The position numbers and the translations under genes are program-made. Under the pieces are notes generated by a model. That model was not told the origin of the DNA. It saw only the letters and a program-made list of their open reading frames with translations, and searched no databases. From positions 1 through 5,510 of the forward strand of contig JAJBTP010000073.1 in the NCBI GenBank assembly GCA_020860805.1: a DNA stretch of 5,510 nt, written 5' to 3'. Position 1 is the first letter of the stretch. Each line of letters opens with the position of its first letter. The DNA is from Tannerellaceae bacterium (GTDB lineage: Bacteria; Bacteroidota; Bacteroidia; Bacteroidales; Tannerellaceae). Positions 4,740 to 5,510 of this stretch are shown one piece after another.

Positions 4740-5510
4740 TTATTTATTTTCAGATACAGTTTCTTCGATCTGTTTTACCTGTTCGTCAATCTTCTTTTCC
4801 CTCTTTTGATAAGTAGCATCATGTGGCTTCTGAATTTTAGCCAATTTACCTGGTTCATATTCTTCCAGCCAATCGAAAAACAGTTTTGCATTAAAACTCA
4901 AAGAGAGGTGACCGGCAACCTTATTCAACAATGTTTTTCGAAGAACATAGGCTCTTTCATCCTTACCGAATTTTTTAACTGCATTCCATGAGTTTTCATA
5001 AGAAAGATAACTATAATCACCGGGAACAATTACCTTTTGTTGCTCAGTGTTTAAATCCATGAATAAAGCATGATAGAGAAGATCTTCTTCGTAACAGGTT
5101 ATTTTACCTTTTACCAATTCTTCAAAAGGAATTCTGGAAACATATGATCGAACATCCAGAACAGTCTTTTCCTCACTGATCTCCTTATTACGTTTATCCT
5201 GTTTTTTCAATATTTCAATCCGGTCTCTTACCGGAGGATTCTTAGCCTCTTTTTTAAAACTACGGACAGCTACCATTCTATCAGAGTTGTATCCAGTTAA
5301 TATGTATCCTCTTCTTAGCTTTCCGGTAGTAATCTTTTCCTCCATCTCCTGCAGTTTCTGGTTATACTTTTGCATTTCCTTATCAAAGTCCTCATCTGTC
5401 TGCTTTTTATCTCTTACAGGAGTCGGGGGGGGGAGACAAATCAACAACACAATCATTCTCTTTAAAAATTAGAAAACCAGTTTTTACAACAGCTTTAAGA
5501 AATGCTTTAT
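4740..5510 (-). CDS. ParB-like protein, C-terminal part, partial, frame broken at C9 tract
   Basis: About 258 residues of the end of a large protein are visible; its start lies beyond the right edge. The first stretch (KAFLKAVVKTGFLIFKENDC then VVDLSPPP) is in one frame and the rest in another. The switch is at the run of nine C. With eight C the two join cleanly as LSPPPTPVRDKKQTDEDFD. Next come a coiled-coil-like DEDFDKEMQKYNQKLQEMEE, KITTGKLRRGYILTGYNSDR, ILKKQDKRNKEISEEKTVLD and a Lys/Glu-rich tail. An acidic coiled coil, then EKIxxGKLR, then a KQDxRNKEIxxEKTVxDVR block, is what I associate with the C-terminal region of long ParB/Spo0J-like proteins in Bacteroides. The ParB nuclease-like and HTH domains would lie off-window, so the name rests on this region alone. 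It would act in partition of the element or as a DNA-binding regulator. The ATG at 5456 (MIVLLICLPPP) is an artefact of the shift, not a start or signal peptide. Confidence 0.6.
5425..5433 (-). repeat. C9 mononucleotide tract inside the ParB-like gene
   Basis: Nine C in the coding strand, the longest G/C run in the window. The tract length sets the frame: eight C give a continuous protein, while nine stop the upstream frame at a TAA at 5409-5407. Such tracts are classical slipped-strand (phase-variation) sites and also classical error sites in sequencing. Confidence 0.75.

Noticed and set aside
5415..5456. MIVLLICLPPP as a signal peptide or lipoprotein start
   Set aside because: The hydrophobic start arises from out-of-frame reading upstream of the C9 tract. 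The other frame there continues the larger protein from beyond the window edge.
634..5472. Plus-strand open frames at 634-816, 1153-1350, 2096-2386, 3380-3592, 3883-4089, 4474-4665, 4677-4991 and 5287-5472
   Set aside because: Nearly all lie opposite well-supported minus-strand genes, have Phe/Ile/Cys-rich translations typical of antisense frames, lack ribosome sites and resemble no family. The 4474-4665 and 4677-4991 frames also run across the promoter region or hairpin.
1..5510. CRISPR array, tRNA/rRNA, insertion sequence, toxin-antitoxin pair, attachment site
   Set aside because: No regularly spaced repeats, cloverleaf-like sequence, transposase, terminal inverted repeats, integrase or recognisable toxin/antitoxin fold was seen. 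The only long repeat is the 21-bp pair, which is not tandem.

Overview
The window looks like part of a Bacteroidales (Bacteroides/Parabacteroides-like) prophage, phage or related mobile element. The grounds are the modest GC content, a promoter matching the Bacteroidetes -33/-7 consensus rather than a sigma70 one, mostly A-rich sequence before start codons, and a set of small proteins of types usually met in Bacteroides phages (YopX, a phage-type ASCH protein, a YkgJ-type cysteine-cluster protein, a DUF7352-like protein). No structural, replication, integrase, tRNA or rRNA gene is visible. The family assignments come from remembered family features, not from a database search.

Layout: every supported gene is on the minus strand, so the window reads from right to left. 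At the right edge (4740-5510) is the C-terminal part of a large ParB-like protein, interrupted by a run of nine C. A 164-bp non-coding gap (4576-4739) follows. It holds a hairpin just after the ParB-like stop, a good Bacteroidetes promoter (4644-4674) and an 8-bp-arm palindrome at the predicted transcription start (4618-4636). From there a tightly packed operon runs to the left edge: a Cys-rich mini-protein, a YkgJ-type protein, a gene that may be two genes fused, three to five small phage proteins, YopX, an ASCH-type protein, three small conserved phage proteins and the first 18 codons of another gene. Most junctions are ATGA overlaps or gaps of 1-25 bases, so the genes are probably co-transcribed and translationally coupled. 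This is a typical accessory or early-gene cassette of a temperate phage.

The most notable property is a recurrent one-base break in reading frame, mostly at short G/C runs. The ASCH gene has a +1 and a compensating -1 break; the gene at 56-438 has one; the ParB-like gene has one in its C9 tract. The junctions at 850-869 and about 3807 may hide two more. In each firm case the protein sequence stays plausible once the frame is corrected. The breaks are therefore recent, phase-variable, or sequencing/assembly errors; the sequence alone cannot decide between these. A second oddity is a perfect 21-bp direct repeat in two unrelated genes, read in different frames. I see no convincing new defence or other system here. 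The C9 tract, the 21-bp repeat and the promoter-palindrome are the best leads.
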